From Hyphomicrobiales bacterium (GTDB taxonomy: Bacteria; Pseudomonadota; Alphaproteobacteria; Rhizobiales; Beijerinckiaceae): a DNA stretch of 64,000 nt. The notes under the pieces were generated by a model. The model saw only the letters and a list, made by a program, of their open reading frames with translations. It was not told the origin of the DNA and searched no databases. Shown here one piece after another: positions 1-12,518 of this stretch (position 1 is the stretch's first letter; each line of letters starts with the position of its first letter). The stretch covers positions 124,001 to 188,000 of the forward strand of contig JAIXYZ010000011.1 in NCBI GenBank assembly GCA_027489955.1. Reading direction: 5' to 3'. The translations under genes and the position numbers were made by a program.

Positions 1-641
1 TGTCCGCCGGCTGCCGCATCCCGGACGTCTACCTCAACCTGCCCCGCGGCCTCGACCGCACCGAGCGACTGGTCGATCGCAACCGGCCGGTCCGGATCTA
101 TGCGCTGGGACCCTTCCTGTCCGACCCCTCCCGGATCGAGCGGCGGCGCAGCCGCCTGCAGCAGGAGCTGGAAGCCCGCCTTCCCTGGATGCGCTTCGAG
201 TTCTCCGACGACCCCTTCGGTTCGGGGCTGGCCGGCACCGATTTCGAGCGCATCCGCCGCGAAGTGGCACGCGCCGAGCCGGACCTCGTGATCTGGCAGG
301 TGGGAACGCAGGACGCTCTGGCGGCCACCGATCCCGACACGTTCGAGCAGACGCTGCGCCAGGCGGCCGGATGGCTGCGCAAGCGCAACATCGACCTCGT
401 CCTGATCGATCCGCCCTTCGTGCCCAACGTCGCCCACGAAAAGCTCTACTGGCGCATCGTCGGCAAGATCGGCGAGGTCTCGCAGCGCGCCGGTCTCAAC
501 CTCTTCCAGCGCTACGCGTCCAGCCGGCACATCGCGCTGGAGCAGCAGAAGCTGTCCTCGCCGCCGGCCAATGCCGAGAACCGCCGGGTCTGCATGGCCG
601 AGCTCGTCGCCGAGGCGATCGTGAAGGCCGTCACCCGCTGA
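1..641 (+). CDS. SGNH/GDSL-type hydrolase, C-terminal part (partial)
   Basis: The frame is open from the left edge (first full codon at base 3) to the stop at 639-641, so the N-terminus lies outside the window. The visible 212 residues alternate strands and helices as in SGNH/GDSL hydrolases. The segment VGTQDAL resembles the GxND block, and DPPFVPNVAHEKLYW resembles the region before the C-terminal catalytic Asp/His. The nucleophilic Ser block would be upstream and cannot be checked. The gene ends 9 bp from the convergent ABC permease. The family call rests on overall pattern rather than a complete catalytic triad. Confidence 0.7.
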   Translation, partial: SAGCRIPDVYLNLPRGLDRTERLVDRNRPVRIYALGPFLSDPSRIERRRSRLQQELEARLPWMRFEFSDDPFGSGLAGTDFERIRREVARAEPDLVIWQVGTQDALAATDPDTFEQTLRQAAGWLRKRNIDLVLIDPPFVPNVAHEKLYWRIVGKIGEVSQRAGLNLFQRYASSRHIALEQQKLSSPPANAENRRVCMAELVAEAIVKAVTR

Positions 642-650
642 CGCTTGCGG

Positions 651-1408
651 CTACTGCTTGAGCCGGTAGCCGGTGCGGAAGATCCAGGCCACCACGATAA
701 GGCACGCGGCGAGGAAGCCCAGCGTCGCGGCCAGGCTCACGGCGACGCCCACGTCCCCCTGCCCGTAGAAGCTCCAGCGGAACCCGCTGACGAGGTACAC
801 GACCGGGTTGAACAGGGACACGGTCTGCCAGAACGGCGGCAGCATGTGGATCGAGTAGAACGAGCCGCCGAGAAACGTCAGCGGCGTCACCACGAGCAGC
901 GGCACGAGCTGCAGCTTCTCGAACCCGTCCGCCCAGATGCCGATGATGAAGCCGAACAGGCTGAACGTCGTCGCGGTCAGCACCAGGAAGGCGAGCATGA
1001 AGACCGGGTGCTCGATGCGCATCGGCACGAAGAATGCCGCCGTCGCCAGGATGATGAGGCCCAGCATGATCGATTTGGTCGCCGCCGCGCCGACATAGGC
1101 GATGACGATCTCCATCGACGAGACCGGGGCCGAAAGGAGCTCGTAGATCGTCCCGGTGAAGCGCGGGAAATAGATGCCGAACGAGGCGTTGGCGAGGCTC
1201 TGCGTCAGCAGGGTCAGCATGATGAGCCCGGGCACGATGAACGCGCCGTAATCCACCCCGTCGATCTGCTGGATGCGCGAGCCGATGGCCGAGCCGAAGA
1301 CCACGAAATAGAGCGAGGTCGTGATGACCGGCGAGACGATGCTCTGGGTCAGCGTGCGGAAGGCGCGCGCCATCTCGAACCGGTAGATGGCGCGGATCGC
1401 GGGCAGGT

Positions 1409-1412
<4 letters not shown>
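651..1412 (-). CDS. ABC-2 type transporter permease
   Basis: This 253-residue inner-membrane protein has about six hydrophobic segments and the layout of ABC-2 export permeases: a cytoplasmic N-terminus, then blocks with [34 protein letters not shown] and [16 protein letters not shown]. The last is a typical ABC-2 signature before the final membrane helices. Its ATG overlaps the stop of the upstream ATPase gene in an ATGA junction, so the two are translationally coupled and form one exporter. The substrate cannot be told from sequence; relatives of the DrrB/NodJ type move lipids, polysaccharides or drugs. Confidence 0.9.
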
Positions 1413-2335
<923 letters not shown>

Positions 2336-2624
2336 GGCGTCGTCCCCGCCTGCCGGGGACCGGCGGCGCGCGCCTCATGTAGCGCTCCTGACCGCGATGC
2401 GCGACCTCGAAACGCAGCCCATCCGCGCATGGGCGCAAGCGCAGGCCGTCCGCCGGACGAAACGACGGCGCGAACCTCGCCGTACCCAGCGAAACGGCAG
2501 GTGACACCGGCCTCCGGGCGTGCTGTCTGCGCGCCGCGCGGCGTTAACCGGCGGTTGACGAAACCGGCGCAATCCACCGCATCCGCTTCAGCGAATGCTG
2601 TCGCGCATGCCGTATAGGAACCTC
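2336..2624. other. Divergent intergenic spacer
   Basis: This 289-bp spacer separates the divergent ABC exporter operon and the PilZ gene and should hold both promoters. No convincing -35/-10 pair, operator or RNA could be picked out in the GC-rich sequence. A short GC-rich inverted repeat (TCCCCGCC ... GGGGA) sits just upstream of the ABC ATPase start. Confidence 0.4.
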
Positions 2625-2894
2625 ATGACCGAGCGAAGGCGCCAGACACGGGACCACGTGCGCAGGCCGGGAACGATCCTGTCCCCGCTGGGCTACCGCG
2701 TGGCCACCTGCCGGGTGACCGACCTCTCGCAGGGCGGCGCGGGCCTCGTCTTCCCGCCCGAAATCGACCCCGGCGAGCGCTTCGTCCTCATCGACGAGAG
2801 CGACGGCGAATCCTACGAGTGCCGCGTCGTGTGGCGCCGGCGCGGGCGCGCCGGCGTGGCGTTCGAGCCCGAGGGTCCGCCCAAGCCGGGCTGA
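2625..2894 (+). CDS. PilZ domain protein
   Basis: An 89-residue single-domain PilZ protein, the receptor family for cyclic di-GMP. The N-terminal RRQTRDHVRRPG provides arginines like the RxxxR motif, followed by the beta-barrel with DLSQGGAGL, which matches the (D/N)xSxxG motif, and a closing CRVVWRRRGRAGVAFE strand. A 10-residue upstream extension is open, but the ATG at 2625 is preceded by AGGAA at good spacing and starts right at MTERRR, as usual in the family. No output domain is attached, so it would act as a standalone adaptor. Its partner is unknown. Confidence 0.85.
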   Translation: MTERRRQTRDHVRRPGTILSPLGYRVATCRVTDLSQGGAGLVFPPEIDPGERFVLIDESDGESYECRVVWRRRGRAGVAFEPEGPPKPG

Positions 2895-2974
2895 GCGCCG
2901 GCGTGCGTCGCCATCGGTGACCGCACCTTAAGGGTTGGTGGCCTAGCGTTCCCGCGCCAGCCGGGAGCCTGCCG

Positions 2975-5248
2975 ATGACGATCTCCGCCGACGCGCACGA
3001 CCGCGACGCCGCAAATCCGGGCGGCACGGCGTCGGCTGCGATCATGCCGGTCTTCGTCGCCTCGCTTTTCCTGTCCGCCTTCCTGCTCTTCGGCGTGCAG
3101 CCGATGTTCACCCGCATGGTGCTGCCGACACTCGGCGGCACGCCGGCGGTGTGGTCGGTCGCCATGGTGTTCTTCCAGGCGCTGCTGCTCGGCGGCTATG
3201 CCTATGCTCACCTCTTGGTGGCGCGGCTCGGCCTGCGCGGGGCCGCCCTTATTCACCTGTGCGTCATGGCAGCGGCGCTCGCCTGCCAGCCCATCGCGAT
3301 GGCGTCCGGCTGGGGCCGCCCGCCTTCGGACGGCGAAGCGATCTGGCTGCTCGGCCTGTTTGCCGTGTCGGTGGGCCTGCCCTTCTTCGCGATCTCGGCC
3401 AACGGCCCGCTCCTGCAGGCCTGGTTCGCCCGCTCCGGCCACCGCGCCGCCGCGGACCCCTATTTCCTGTATGCGGCCTCCAATATCGGCTCCTTCGCCG
3501 CCCTGGCCGCCTACCCCTTCCTCATCGAGCCGACGCTGACGCTGGCGCAGCAGAGCCGAGCCTGGACCGGCGGCTTCCTCGCCCTGTCCGCGCTGATCGG
3601 AGCCTGCGCGCTCCTGTCCGCCCGCGGCAGGCCCGCCGAAGCCCCGGCCGACGCGACCGCGCCGTCCGCCGCAACGGGCCCGGCGACGGAACGCTGGCGC
3701 GAGCGCGCGCGCTGGGTCGGCCTCTCCTTCGTGCCGTCCGGCCTGCTCGTCGCCGTGACGGCGCACATTTCCACCGACGTCGCCTCCGCCCCGCTCCTGT
3801 GGGTCGTGCCGCTGGCGCTGTTCCTGCTGACCTTCGTCCTCGCCTTCCGCGACAGCCCGTTCCTGCGCTCGCGGGGCATGGAGCGGCTGGTCGTGTGGTT
3901 CGTCGGCGCCGGCCTGTTCGGCATGGTCTCCATCTGGCCGCTCTGGCTGAGCCTGCCGGTCCATCTCGGGCTGTTCCTGCTCGTCACGCTCGCCGCCCAC
4001 CACGCGCTTTACCGCAGCCGGCCCGATGCCCGGCGGCTGACGGAATTCTACATGTGGATGTCGTTCGGCGGCGTCCTCGGCGGCGCCTTCTGCGGGCTCC
4101 TGGCGCCTCACGTCTTCCCGTTCGTCGCGGAATATCCCCTGCTTCTGCTGGCCGGTCTCCTGTGCCTGCCGGGGGCGGCCGCGGCCTTCCGGGACAGGAG
4201 CGGCCCCATGGCGCTCCTGTTCGCCGGCTCCCTCGCCCTCGTGGTTCTCGCCGTCCTCGCCGGCCGGCAGTTCGGCTTCATGGACAGCCCGCGCTACTGG
4301 GCGACCGTCGCGCTCGTCTTCGCGCTCATGCTCCTCTGGCGCCGCCCGGAGCGCACGATCCCGCTCGCGGCCGCGACCGTCGCGGTGCTGACGCTGCTCC
4401 AGCCGCTGCTGACCGAGACCGAGACGCGGCGCTCCTTCTTCGGCGTCCACAAGATCGCGCCGAGCCCCGACGGGCGCTTCCGCGTGCTCCAGCACGGCAC
4501 CACGATCCACGGCGCGATCCGCATCGCCAACGACGACGGCACGCCCGCCACCGGCCGCCCGGAACCCGCCACCTACTACACGCCGGAAGGCGGCATCGGG
4601 CAGGCGATCGCCGCCCTGCGCGCGGCCCGCGGCGGCCTGCCGCGCGTCGCCGCCATCGGCCTGGGCTCAGGCAGCCTGGCCTGCCACGTGCGGCCGGGCG
4701 AAGCCTGGACCTTCCTGGAGATCGACCCGGACGTGGTGCGCCTCGCCGAGGATCCGGCCATGTTCCGCTTCCTGCGCGATTGCCCGCCCGCACCGGTGCC
4801 CGTGGTGCTGGGCGATGCGCGCCTGACCATGGCGGACCAGCCCGGCGGCCATGCCGCCATCATCGTCGACGCCTTCTCCTCCGACGCCATCCCGGCCCAT
4901 CTCGTTACCCGCGAGGCGATCGGCCTCTACCTGGACAAGCTCGACCCCGCCGGCGCCATCGTCGTGCACATCTCCAACCGGCACCTGGACCTGCGCCACA
5001 TCCTCGCCCGCGCGGGCGCCGAGCACGGGCTGAAGGCCTATGTCATCCAGGAACGCCCGGTGGAGCCCCTGTCCCTGCGCTACCGCGCCCCGACCGTCGT
5101 CGTGGTCATGGTGCGCGAGCCCGCCCATGCCGGCGCCATCGCCACCGCCCCCGACTGGTCCCTCGTCCCCCCGGACATGACCCGCCGCCCCTGGACCGAC
5201 GACTTCTCCCAGATCCTGGAAGCGATCCGCGACAAGGCGCGGCGGTAG
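2975..5248 (+). CDS. Membrane-fused spermidine synthase-like protein
   Basis: A 757-residue protein with roughly the first 490 residues in many hydrophobic segments (starting SLFLSAFLLFGVQPMFTRMV), followed by a soluble domain. The soluble part carries a spermidine-synthase-like Rossmann motif (VAAIGLGSGSLACHVRPG, then FLEIDPDVVRLAED and LGDARLTMAD). The family is annotated as fused MFS/spermidine synthase; its actual reaction is mostly uncharacterised and aminopropyl transfer should not be assumed. A short glyco-anomer-like stretch HKIAPSPDGRFRVLQHGTTIHGA precedes the transferase domain, as in other spermidine-synthase-fold proteins. It ends 3 bp from the convergent restriction-modification gene. 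Confidence 0.85.
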   Translation: MTISADAHDRDAANPGGTASAAIMPVFVASLFLSAFLLFGVQPMFTRMVLPTLGGTPAVWSVAMVFFQALLLGGYAYAHLLVARLGLRGAALIHLCVMAAALACQPIAMASGWGRPPSDGEAIWLLGLFAVSVGLPFFAISANGPLLQAWFARSGHRAAADPYFLYAASNIGSFAALAAYPFLIEPTLTLAQQSRAWTGGFLALSALIGACALLSARGRPAEAPADATAPSAATGPATERWRERARWVGLSFVPSGLLVAVTAHISTDVASAPLLWVVPLALFLLTFVLAFRDSPFLRSRGMERLVVWFVGAGLFGMVSIWPLWLSLPVHLGLFLLVTLAAHHALYRSRPDARRLTEFYMWMSFGGVLGGAFCGLLAPHVFPFVAEYPLLLLAGLLCLPGAAAAFRDRSGPMALLFAGSLALVVLAVLAGRQFGFMDSPRYWATVALVFALMLLWRRPERTIPLAAATVAVLTLLQPLLTETETRRSFFGVHKIAPSPDGRFRVLQHGTTIHGAIRIANDDGTPATGRPEPATYYTPEGGIGQAIAALRAARGGLPRVAAIGLGSGSLACHVRPGEAWTFLEIDPDVVRLAEDPAMFRFLRDCPPAPVPVVLGDARLTMADQPGGHAAIIVDAFSSDAIPAHLVTREAIGLYLDKLDPAGAIVVHISNRHLDLRHILARAGAEHGLKAYVIQERPVEPLSLRYRAPTVVVVMVREPAHAGAIATAPDWSLVPPDMTRRPWTDDFSQILEAIRDKARR

Positions 5249-5251
5249 AGA

Positions 5252-8200
5252 TCAGCGGCGAGCGATGCGCATCGCCTCGGTTATGGCGACGGTCTCGACG
5301 GAGACCCGGGTGACGCGGCCGATCAGGTCCACCACCTTCTCCTTGTAATCGGCGAAGCGGTAGGTGTTGAACTTCTCGCGGATCGTCGGGTCCTTCGGAG
5401 TCTTTTCCTTGTGCTGGTCGAGCACCCAGTCGATGGCGGAGCGGTTGCCAAGCCTGTACTCCCACGCCTCCTTCGGCACGCCGGTCAGCGTCGTCTCGCT
5501 GTCGAGGCGGATAATGCCGTTGTCGCGGTCGGCCTTCAGGATGACTTTGGGCGAAACGCCCGCCGCCCTCGCCTTCTCGTCGGCCATGTCGAGCCGCGTC
5601 AGCGGCCACGGCTCCACGGTCTCGTAGCCGACATGCAGCGCCATCAGCGCCTCGCCCCATGCCGCCCAGCTCCAGAATTCCGGATAGAAGGGAATGCGCG
5701 GGAAATCGCGCTTCAGGTTCAGCGCATAGGTCTCGCGATAGACGGGGTCGTGCAGCACGCCATAGACGTAATGGAACACGTCGTCCTTGGTGATGGTGCG
5801 GCCCTTCTTCCCCTTATCCCCGCTCTGCTCCCACTCTGGAGTGCCGTCATGCCCGGCCTTGTGCCGGGCATCCACGTCTTGCCCTGCAGCGACCCGAGAA
5901 GACGTGGATGGTCGGGACGAGCCCGACCATGGCGAGGTCATTGGCCCCTCATCCGACCCGGCTGACGCCGGGCTACCTTCTCGTCCCATGCGGGGAGAAG
6001 GGTCGCCCCGCCCGTCCCTGCCATAGGCGGCATGGAACTGGCGCAGGCCCCAATCGGTGATGTTGTCCACCCGCTCGCCATCGGACGTGTAGCGGTAGCG
6101 GGAGAGACCCTGATTGGTGCCACCGTTGCCTTTCTTCAGAAGGCCGAGGTCGAACACGGTTTGCGTCGCCAATGCGGATAATTCGTTGTCCGAACCGACG
6201 CTTAGATATGTGATGGTCGCGTTCTCCCTCCCCGACGGAAACATCGGCGGCAACTGATAGGTCATGCCGTTGAAGTGCCGGTCGAAATAGAGAAAACGCG
6301 CGACGAAGGGGCGGAATGCGGCACGCACGATTGAATTGGGATCGAATACCTTGGCCACGGAACGGGCGAGATACTTGTCCAGTTCCCGGTCCCACTTGAT
6401 CGTACGGCGGTCGGGAAAGGTGGGGTCCGCGCGCGTCGCTTCGTAGGTGGCGACAAGATGGCGCGCCTTGGCTTCGAGATTGGCGCGATTAGGATCGTAG
6501 ACCCATTCATCGCGCTGGGTCTTCACGCCGTTCGACATCAGCGAGAACACCGCCTTTGCCTTGGCCGCCTTTCCGCCGGGCGGCACGAGCGGCAGCAGCC
6601 TGTCCCAATCGTTGTCGCTCTGGTTGAGCCAGCCGTGGCGCGCATCAGGCTCGATGCGCTGCCATGCTAACGTCGAGGCGCGGTTTGCGCCGAGCCAGGC
6701 CAGCTTGTCCTCGGCGGTGTCCATTTCCGGCCGGCGCACATAATGGATGCGACAATCCTTGCGGCCGCGACGCTTCACGAACAGCGCGATCGCGACCCCC
6801 GTCTGGATGCCAAAGACATTATGCTTCGTGCCTGAGAGCTTCGGGTTGGCGCGCACGTCGCCACCAAGGTCGACGACATAGATTTCCGAGAACTCATCGG
6901 CCACGACTTTGCGAAAACCGTCGAACGCCGCTTTCTCGATGAAGTTGCGGTTGGTGATGAAGGCGAGCACGCCGTCGTCGTGCAGGCGGTCGGAAGCCCA
7001 GCGGAAGAAGCGCGTATACATGTCGTAGACGCTGTTCTTGTTCTGCGCCTTGCCCTGCCGGACGTAGGTTGCCTTGATACGCTCATCGATCCGCTTGTAA
7101 GCGCGGTTCGGGTTGCGGTTGTTGAAATTGTCCTGCCACGCATTGTAGGGCGGGTTACCGATCACCACCGAAATCTTGCGCCGGTTCTGGCGCTTGATGC
7201 GCTCGACATTCTCCTCCGACATCGCGCCGAACAGGTCTTCCTGATGGCCGGAGAACTTTCCAAGGCCAGCCACATTGTCGAGCGTATCTACGAAGCAGAG
7301 ATTGGGATATTCGGCGAACTGGCCAGTGATCGCGGCATAGGTCGCCTCGATGTTCAGGTTGGCGACGTAATACGGCAGGATCGCCACCTCGTTGGCGTGC
7401 AGTTCCTCCTTGTATTTGTGCGCCAGCTTCTTCGTCTGGCCGCGGAAATGCTCCAGCAATTCGCAGATGAAGGTGCCGGTTCCGGTCGCAGGATCGAGGA
7501 TTTCGACATCGTTGTCGATCAGCGCCTTGCCGAAATGTTTCTGGCAGAGCCAGTCGGCGCCCTCGATCATGAATTTCACGATCTCGTTCGGCGTATAGAC
7601 GACGCCGAGCCGGTCGGCGGCCTTCGGGTTGTAGACCTTGTAGAAGTTCTCGTAGATCACCTTGAGGAAGGTCTGCTTCTCGGCATGGCTGGTGATCTGC
7701 GCCGCGTTGGCGCGGATTGCGGCGTAATAGGTCTCCAGCGCCTTCAGCGTGTCCTTCTTGACGGCTCCCGTGAAGAACTTCGCCTCGAGCTCGTAGAGCG
7801 CCTTGGCGATGTTGTTCTCGCGGTGGAAATCGCCCTCGTTGAAGACGTGGGTGAAAATCTCTTCGGTGAGGATGTGCTGGATCAGCATTTCCCGCACGTC
7901 GTCTTCCGAGATCGCCGGGTTGATCGTCTGCTTCGCCTGCGCGAGGAAGGTCGCAGCCGCGTTCTGGAAGCCGCCATTGTCGCGATAGGCGGCGTCGATC
8001 TTGGCCCGCAGCGCTTCGAGAACCGCCGGCAGATCGGCGCGGAACTGCGCCACCGCCTTCCGGAACTCCCGGATTTCCTGCCGCTCATAGGCGAAGAACA
8101 GCCCGACGAGACGTCCCAATGCGTCGACGTCGGTCATGTCGCAGCGCATCACTTCGCTACGGCTCTGGATCAGCACCGCCTCTACGGAGTTCTCGAAGAT

Positions 8201-8512
8201 GATGTTGTCCTGCGGATAGCCCTTGGCCAGCTTCTTGCGGATTTCCTCGTCGAGGTCGTCCGCGGTGTCCTTCGCCTCCCAATAGCCGAACGGCACGCGC
8301 AGATCGTGCAGGATCGTGCCGTCGGGGCGGATGCGGTTTCGCTGAGGCGATTCGAATTCGTACTGGCTGACGAAGATCAGATTGCTCTGCTTCGACCATG
8401 CCTTCAGCAGGTCCTTGAAGGCCTCGCTGATGACGCCTTCGGTCAGCGATCCAGAGAACTTCCGGTAGCGGTCTAAATCATTGAGGTAATTCTGGATCAG
8501 CAGCTGGCTCAT
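5252..8512 (-). CDS. Type ISP/IIG-like restriction-modification enzyme (nuclease-methyltransferase-specificity fusion)
   Basis: A 1086-residue single-chain restriction-modification protein. The N-terminal part has a PD-(D/E)xK-like nuclease signature (RPDGTI, then YWEAKD). The middle has an N6-adenine methyltransferase with [15 protein letters not shown] motif DPATGTGTF and catalytic NPPY. The C-terminal part ([47 protein letters not shown]) is the specificity domain of type ISP enzymes. Unlike classical type ISP enzymes such as LlaBIII (about 1,580 residues) there is no room for a helicase, so it is closer to a type IIG architecture. About 55-70 residues near 830-890 are an in-frame insertion made of two interspersed repeats. 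The ATG at 8512 ([10 protein letters not shown]) is the family start; seven more residues are open upstream. It has no partner gene. Cytoplasmic; cleaves unmodified foreign DNA, specificity unknown. Confidence 0.88.
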   Translation of the reverse strand: MSQLLIQNYLNDLDRYRKFSGSLTEGVISEAFKDLLKAWSKQSNLIFVSQYEFESPQRNRIRPDGTILHDLRVPFGYWEAKDTADDLDEEIRKKLAKGYPQDNIIFENSVEAVLIQSRSEVMRCDMTDVDALGRLVGLFFAYERQEIREFRKAVAQFRADLPAVLEALRAKIDAAYRDNGGFQNAAATFLAQAKQTINPAISEDDVREMLIQHILTEEIFTHVFNEGDFHRENNIAKALYELEAKFFTGAVKKDTLKALETYYAAIRANAAQITSHAEKQTFLKVIYENFYKVYNPKAADRLGVVYTPNEIVKFMIEGADWLCQKHFGKALIDNDVEILDPATGTGTFICELLEHFRGQTKKLAHKYKEELHANEVAILPYYVANLNIEATYAAITGQFAEYPNLCFVDTLDNVAGLGKFSGHQEDLFGAMSEENVERIKRQNRRKISVVIGNPPYNAWQDNFNNRNPNRAYKRIDERIKATYVRQGKAQNKNSVYDMYTRFFRWASDRLHDDGVLAFITNRNFIEKAAFDGFRKVVADEFSEIYVVDLGGDVRANPKLSGTKHNVFGIQTGVAIALFVKRRGRKDCRIHYVRRPEMDTAEDKLAWLGANRASTLAWQRIEPDARHGWLNQSDNDWDRLLPLVPPGGKAAKAKAVFSLMSNGVKTQRDEWVYDPNRANLEAKARHLVATYEATRADPTFPDRRTIKWDRELDKYLARSVAKVFDPNSIVRAAFRPFVARFLYFDRHFNGMTYQLPPMFPSGRENATITYLSVGSDNELSALATQTVFDLGLLKKGNGGTNQGLSRYRYTSDGERVDNITDWGLRQFHAAYGRDGRGDPSPRMGREGSPASAGSDEGPMTSPWSGSSRPSTSSRVAAGQDVDARHKAGHDGTPEWEQSGDKGKKGRTITKDDVFHYVYGVLHDPVYRETYALNLKRDFPRIPFYPEFWSWAAWGEALMALHVGYETVEPWPLTRLDMADEKARAAGVSPKVILKADRDNGIIRLDSETTLTGVPKEAWEYRLGNRSAIDWVLDQHKEKTPKDPTIREKFNTYRFADYKEKVVDLIGRVTRVSVETVAITEAMRIARR
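5845..5942. repeat. Palindromic interspersed repeat inside the RM gene (element 1)
   Basis: The stretch contains perfect 11-bp inverted arms, ATCCACGTCTT (5870-5880) and AAGACGTGGAT (5899-5909), flanked by GTCATGCCCGGCC and GGTCGGGACGAGCCCGACCATGGC. On the plus strand it would read [11 protein letters not shown], the peptide signature of a palindromic repeat scattered through many alphaproteobacterial genomes. It lies in frame in the restriction-modification gene and is translated there on the opposite strand. Confidence 0.75.
5943..6010. repeat. Second interspersed repeat abutting element 1
   Basis: GCCCCTCATCCGACC (5944-5958) leads into a CACCTTCTC-like block and CCATGCGGGGAGAAGGG (5987-6003). 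This matches the pattern of another common rhizobial/alphaproteobacterial repeat, in which CCCCTCATCCG and GGGGAGAAGG form the ends of a hairpin element. It directly follows element 1, and both keep the reading frame of the host gene. Confidence 0.65.
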
Positions 8513-8629
8513 CGGACCCCCGACCGCGCGCAATCAAGCGCGGCGACAATCCGCAATCCGACATATTTGACCAGCACCGTCAACGCCGTCCCCCTTTCGT
8601 TCTCGCCGCCTCCGCCCCATATTGCGCGG

Positions 8630-11293
<2,664 letters not shown>

Positions 11294-11328
11294 GGCCCGC
11301 ATGCGCGTGGGACAAGTCCAGTTGCCCG

Positions 11329-11354
11329 GGAACCGGAGCGGCACCTATCCTGTT
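11329..11354 (+). promoter_or_regulatory. Possible EcfG-type promoter for the glycine-zipper lipoprotein
   Basis: GGAAC at 11329-11333 is followed after 17 bases by TGTT (11351-11354), close to the EcfG consensus GGAAC-N16/17-CGTT but with one mismatch in the -10 element. It lies about 28 bp before the ATG at 11382, and small envelope proteins are common EcfG targets. It is weaker than the sites near phyR. Confidence 0.35.
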
Positions 11355-11381
11355 GTCCGTCGGGTCAACAGGAGACGCTCC

Positions 11382-11645
11382 ATGCACAAGGTCATCATCG
11401 CCGCCACCGCGGCCCTCGCCCTCACCGCCTGCACCGCGCGCGAGCAGCGCGTGGCGACCGGCGCCGGCATCGGCGGCGTCGCCGGCGCCGTGGTCGGCGG
11501 GCTTGCCACCGGCACGGGCGGCGGCGCGGTCGCGGGCGGCATCATCGGCGCGGCCGGCGGCGCCATCATCGCCGACGTCACCCGCCCCCGGAACTGCCGC
11601 GTCTGGAGCGACCGCCGCGGCCGCTACGTCTACCGCCGCTGCTGA
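11382..11645 (+). CDS. Small glycine-zipper lipoprotein
   Basis: An 87-residue envelope protein with a signal peptide ending in the lipobox LTAC, so Cys would be lipidated. Next comes a glycine-zipper membrane segment (GAGIGGVAGAVVGGLATG and GGAVAGGIIGAAGGAII), then a short basic tail rich in Arg, Tyr and Cys (NCRVWSDRRGRYVYRRC). The ATG at 11382 (MHKVIIAATAALALTAC) gives a proper signal peptide; an upstream in-frame start would add 27 non-signal residues. Function is unknown; related OmpA-associated or YMGG-like glycine-zipper proteins help envelope integrity. A possible EcfG-type promoter precedes it. Confidence 0.8.
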   Translation: MHKVIIAATAALALTACTAREQRVATGAGIGGVAGAVVGGLATGTGGGAVAGGIIGAAGGAIIADVTRPRNCRVWSDRRGRYVYRRC

Positions 11646-11759
11646 TCGCCCTCCCTTCACGACCCTTCACGACCCTTGCCGGCAGGCCGCTGCGCGCGAC
11701 ATGATCCATGACGCGCGGCGGCTTCGCCGCGCCTTGCGGCCGTAAGGCGGGAGGATGCG

Positions 11760-12515
11760 ATGGGACTGCTCGACGAACTGATCGGCGGGATGCTGGGCGG
11801 CGGGGGCGGCGCGGGCTCGCGCGGCGGCGCTGGTCTCTCGCCCATCGTCATGGCCCTGCTCGCGCTCCTGGCGGCGCGCGGCGGAAGCGGCCTGCCCGGC
11901 GGGCTCGGCGATCTCCTGGGCGGCGGGCGCCGGCCTGCCCCGGGCGGCGGGACGCCGGACGAAAGCGCCGGTGGCGGATCGGGCGGCGGCCTCGGCGACA
12001 TTCTCGGGCAGGTTCTGGGCGGCCCCGGCGGCGGTGGCCTGCCGGGCGGCCTGGGGGACCTGCTGCGCGGCGGCGCCGGCCAGGTGCCCCGCACCTCCGG
12101 CGCGCCTACCGGTTCCGGCCATCCGGGTTCCAGCGGCGATGGTGGCCTCGATGCCGTACTCGACGACGTGTTCGGCAAGGCCGGCGCGGGCGCACCCGCC
12201 GCGGCCGCCGCGCAGCCGGAAGGCTATGGCGCCCTTGGCAGCCTGCTGGGCGGCGGGCTCGGCGGCCTTCTGGAAACCTTCGAGCAGTCCGGCCGCGGCG
12301 ATGTCGCGAGGTCGTGGATCGGCGCGGGCGACAATGTCCCCGTCTCCCCCACCGACCTGTCCGCCGCCCTGCCCGACGGCATCGTCGACCAGCTCGCGGC
12401 GATGACCGGCCGAGACCGCGACAGCCTGCTGGCCGAGCTCGCCGAAACCCTGCCCCAGGACGTGGACCGGCTCACCCCCGCCGGACGCGTGCCGGACGAG
12501 GGGGAATGGGTGTGA
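11760..12515 (+). CDS. YidB family (DUF937) protein
   Basis: A 251-residue protein that starts MGLLDELIGGMLGGGGG and has long Gly-rich stretches (residues about 10-120). The C-terminal domain has the YidB/DUF937 pattern: LGSLLGGGLGGLLETFEQSGRGDVARSWIG and GDNVPVSPTDLSAAL, then a helix-turn-like segment ending at TLPQDVDRLTPAGRVP. The family is widespread but of unknown function. The extended low-complexity Gly region is longer than in E. coli YidB. A GGGAGG ribosome-binding site stands ahead of the ATG. It ends 3 bp before the convergent methyltransferase gene. Confidence 0.8.
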   Translation: MGLLDELIGGMLGGGGGAGSRGGAGLSPIVMALLALLAARGGSGLPGGLGDLLGGGRRPAPGGGTPDESAGGGSGGGLGDILGQVLGGPGGGGLPGGLGDLLRGGAGQVPRTSGAPTGSGHPGSSGDGGLDAVLDDVFGKAGAGAPAAAAAQPEGYGALGSLLGGGLGGLLETFEQSGRGDVARSWIGAGDNVPVSPTDLSAALPDGIVDQLAAMTGRDRDSLLAELAETLPQDVDRLTPAGRVPDEGEWV

Positions 12516-12518
12516 CCG

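Noticed and set aside
2813-4510. A 565-codon frame antisense to the spermidine synthase-like gene
   Set aside because: Charged low-complexity shadow without any recognisable domain.
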